The notes under the pieces were generated by a model that was given only the letters and a program-made list of their open reading frames with translations, made no database searches and was not told where the DNA came from. A program made the position numbers and the translations under genes. Positions 5,437 to 6,711 of a stretch of 6,711 nucleotides of DNA are shown here, piece by piece (position 1 is the stretch's first letter; every line of letters begins with the position of its first letter). The DNA is from CAYJNO01 sp964371715. GTDB taxonomy: Bacteria > Bacillota_I > Bacilli_A > Erysipelotrichales > Erysipelotrichaceae. The stretch is from contig CAYJNO010000058.1 in assembly GCA_964371715.1 (NCBI GenBank), positions 1 to 6,711 on the forward strand, written 5' to 3'.

Positions 5437-6609
5437 TACTTTCTTTTCCATTTTTGTTAATGATACTTCTTCAAATAATAATCTATTCTCTAATAACAAT
5501 TTATGCATTAAATTTTTACCATGATTAATATTATTCAATGTTTTACCATAAGTCTCCATTAGTTTTGTAACACTATTAACATAATCAAACTTTATTTTGT
5601 TTTTTATATTAACATCATAGATACTATATTTAAAAATAATTTTTAGATTAGAATTATATATATCGTAATAATCAAACAAACTTTGAAAATATGAATAATC
5701 TGCCTTAGCTAAAGAATGGCCATAGAAAATAATTTCAGTAACATTTTCCTTTGGTAATCCGGAATTATTTTTATCAAAGTTTTGAAATAATTTACGATAA
5801 GTTTTAGTAAAAGCAAACGTGTCTATATTCTCATCAGCATTTATACCAACTTGATCTATTCCAAATATAATTTCTTTGGTGAAATCTCCATGTACATTAA
5901 CCTCTGTAACACTATAATATTCATTATTTCTTCTGAAATCTATTTTATCATTAATTATAATTTTATCATTTTGTCTAGAAATTCTTAGCGATGTATAATT
6001 GAAGTTTAAAACATAAATATCACTTGTATTTTTTTCAATTAGTTTATATAAATTATTTCTATAAGTGTTGAAGTTTTTTGTGTTTATCAAATTTTCATTT
6101 AGTACTTTAATAATATAATTTTTAAATATTGATTCAAACTTTATTAATTCATCATGCAAATATGAATATTTGTTATTTTTTTCATGCATTTTATAAGAGC
6201 AAATATATTCAGATAATCTATTTTTACTATCTCCTAGTGTATTAATTGACTGAATTATACTCTCTTTAGAAAAGTCAAAATGATTAAACAAATTCAAAAC
6301 TACATCAGCTACTTTTCCTTCAACATCACTCCAATTCAAATCTAAAGAGCTATTGAATTTTTGTAATATAAAATAGATAACCCAAAAGTTATATTCTGGT
6401 TTATTTAATTCATTAAATAAACTTAATATGTACTCTTTACTCCTATAATCATTAATACTATTTTTTTGAGCTATCATAATTTTATTTATTAATTCATACT
6501 CTTTATTAAACAACATTTCTCTATGCATTAAATCATCAAAAAAATCAGTATATTTTGTTGGTAAATCATTCCCTAAATCAAAGCCATTTCCTAGAACTAT
6601 AATTTGCAT
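5431..6609 (-). CDS. abiH: AbiH-family phage abortive-infection protein
   Basis: This is an intact 392-residue protein, the usual AbiH (PF14253) size. Blocks in order: MQIIVLGNGFDLG (1-13) with LPTKYTDFF (16-24), NWSDVE (92-97), LNFNYT (201-206), NVHGD (238-242) with IIFGID (247-252), FTKTYRK (267-273), and IIFYGHSLAKADYSYF (293-308). AbiH was described in Lactococcus as aborting phage infection; the biochemical mechanism is not settled. The motif order parallels SIR2-like defence NADases (glycine-rich GLP start, NYD, LHG, GxSLxD), so nucleotide binding is a reasonable inference. No signal peptide or membrane segment is evident, so it should be cytoplasmic. The ATG at 6609 is preceded by GGGGAG (6616-6621). 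Its stop lies within the last codons of the convergent merR remnant. AT content is extreme, as in many defence genes. Confidence 0.88.
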   Translation of the reverse strand: MQIIVLGNGFDLGNDLPTKYTDFFDDLMHREMLFNKEYELINKIMIAQKNSINDYRSKEYILSLFNELNKPEYNFWVIYFILQKFNSSLDLNWSDVEGKVADVVLNLFNHFDFSKESIIQSINTLGDSKNRLSEYICSYKMHEKNNKYSYLHDELIKFESIFKNYIIKVLNENLINTKNFNTYRNNLYKLIEKNTSDIYVLNFNYTSLRISRQNDKIIINDKIDFRRNNEYYSVTEVNVHGDFTKEIIFGIDQVGINADENIDTFAFTKTYRKLFQNFDKNNSGLPKENVTEIIFYGHSLAKADYSYFQSLFDYYDIYNSNLKIIFKYSIYDVNIKNKIKFDYVNSVTKLMETYGKTLNNINHGKNLMHKLLLENRLLFEEVSLTKMEKKVL

Positions 6610-6621
6610 TTATATCTCCCC

Positions 6622-6711
6622 TATATATTTAAAATGGTACTATAATTTTTCAACAGAACATAATATTTTTCTAAATATTATTTTTTTCCAAACATTTGTA
6701 AAAATTTGTAT
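6622..6711. promoter_or_regulatory. Upstream region of abiH with an AT-only hairpin
   Basis: A perfect 9-bp stem (6660-6668 with 6673-6681, 4-nt loop) is followed on the plus strand by T6 (6682-6687). It could be a weak plus-strand terminator, though no plus gene ends nearby, or a cis element of abiH. A weak minus-strand promoter is possible (TTGAAA at 6646-6651, then an AAATAT or AATATA -10 after 17-18 bp). Confidence is low because almost any AT-rich stretch yields such matches. Confidence 0.3.

Noticed and set aside
1..6711. CRISPR array, tRNA, rRNA or known riboswitch
   Set aside because: No regularly spaced repeats and no recognisable tRNA, rRNA or riboswitch consensus were seen on either strand.

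Overview
The window is very AT-rich. It has Shine-Dalgarno-led genes of low-GC Bacillota type (Clostridia or Erysipelotrichia-like gut Firmicutes would fit), but no marker fixes the species. Nearly everything except a merR-like regulator reads on the minus strand.

Layout from right to left, in the main direction of transcription. (1) At 5431-6609 is an intact AbiH-family phage-defence gene. (2) It converges on a decayed merR-like regulator (4673-5436, plus strand). That regulator sits divergent to a decayed FMN/FAD-binding lipoprotein of the fumarate reductase/flavocytochrome c type (about 4240-4608), and the space between them holds a recognisable MerR-type promoter with a 19-bp spacer. (3) From about 4230 down to about 650 lies what I interpret as an acquired mobile segment. 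It begins with a tnpV-family gene broken by one amber codon, then an HxlR-type regulator, a CSCS-motif permease (PF03773/DUF318-like) broken by indels, a MalY/PatB-type PLP C-S lyase, and a small 2Fe-2S protein. It ends in a hairpin-rich non-coding stretch. (4) At 116-649 is the C-terminal part of a fumarate reductase-type flavoprotein, also broken. It may be the far end of the gene whose N-terminal end lies at 4240-4608. (5) The left edge holds a strong promoter with a 20-bp perfect operator, firing leftward into a gene outside the window.

How the cargo genes may work together: the hxlR promoter and the permease leader share a near-identical ACTATAYAGT operator, so HxlR probably controls itself and the permease/C-S lyase/2Fe-2S operon. 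Three of the four cargo proteins (regulator, permease, 2Fe-2S protein) carry cysteine clusters at or near their C termini, and the fourth is a C-S lyase that would release sulfide or thiols. This points to a thiol, sulfide or metal(loid)-responsive module. The substrate is not visible from sequence, and in this copy the permease is damaged, so the system may be inactive or phase-off here.

Five of the protein-coding loci are broken (C-terminal flavoprotein, permease, tnpV, N-terminal flavoprotein, merR). The clearly intact ones are the 2Fe-2S protein, the C-S lyase, HxlR and AbiH.
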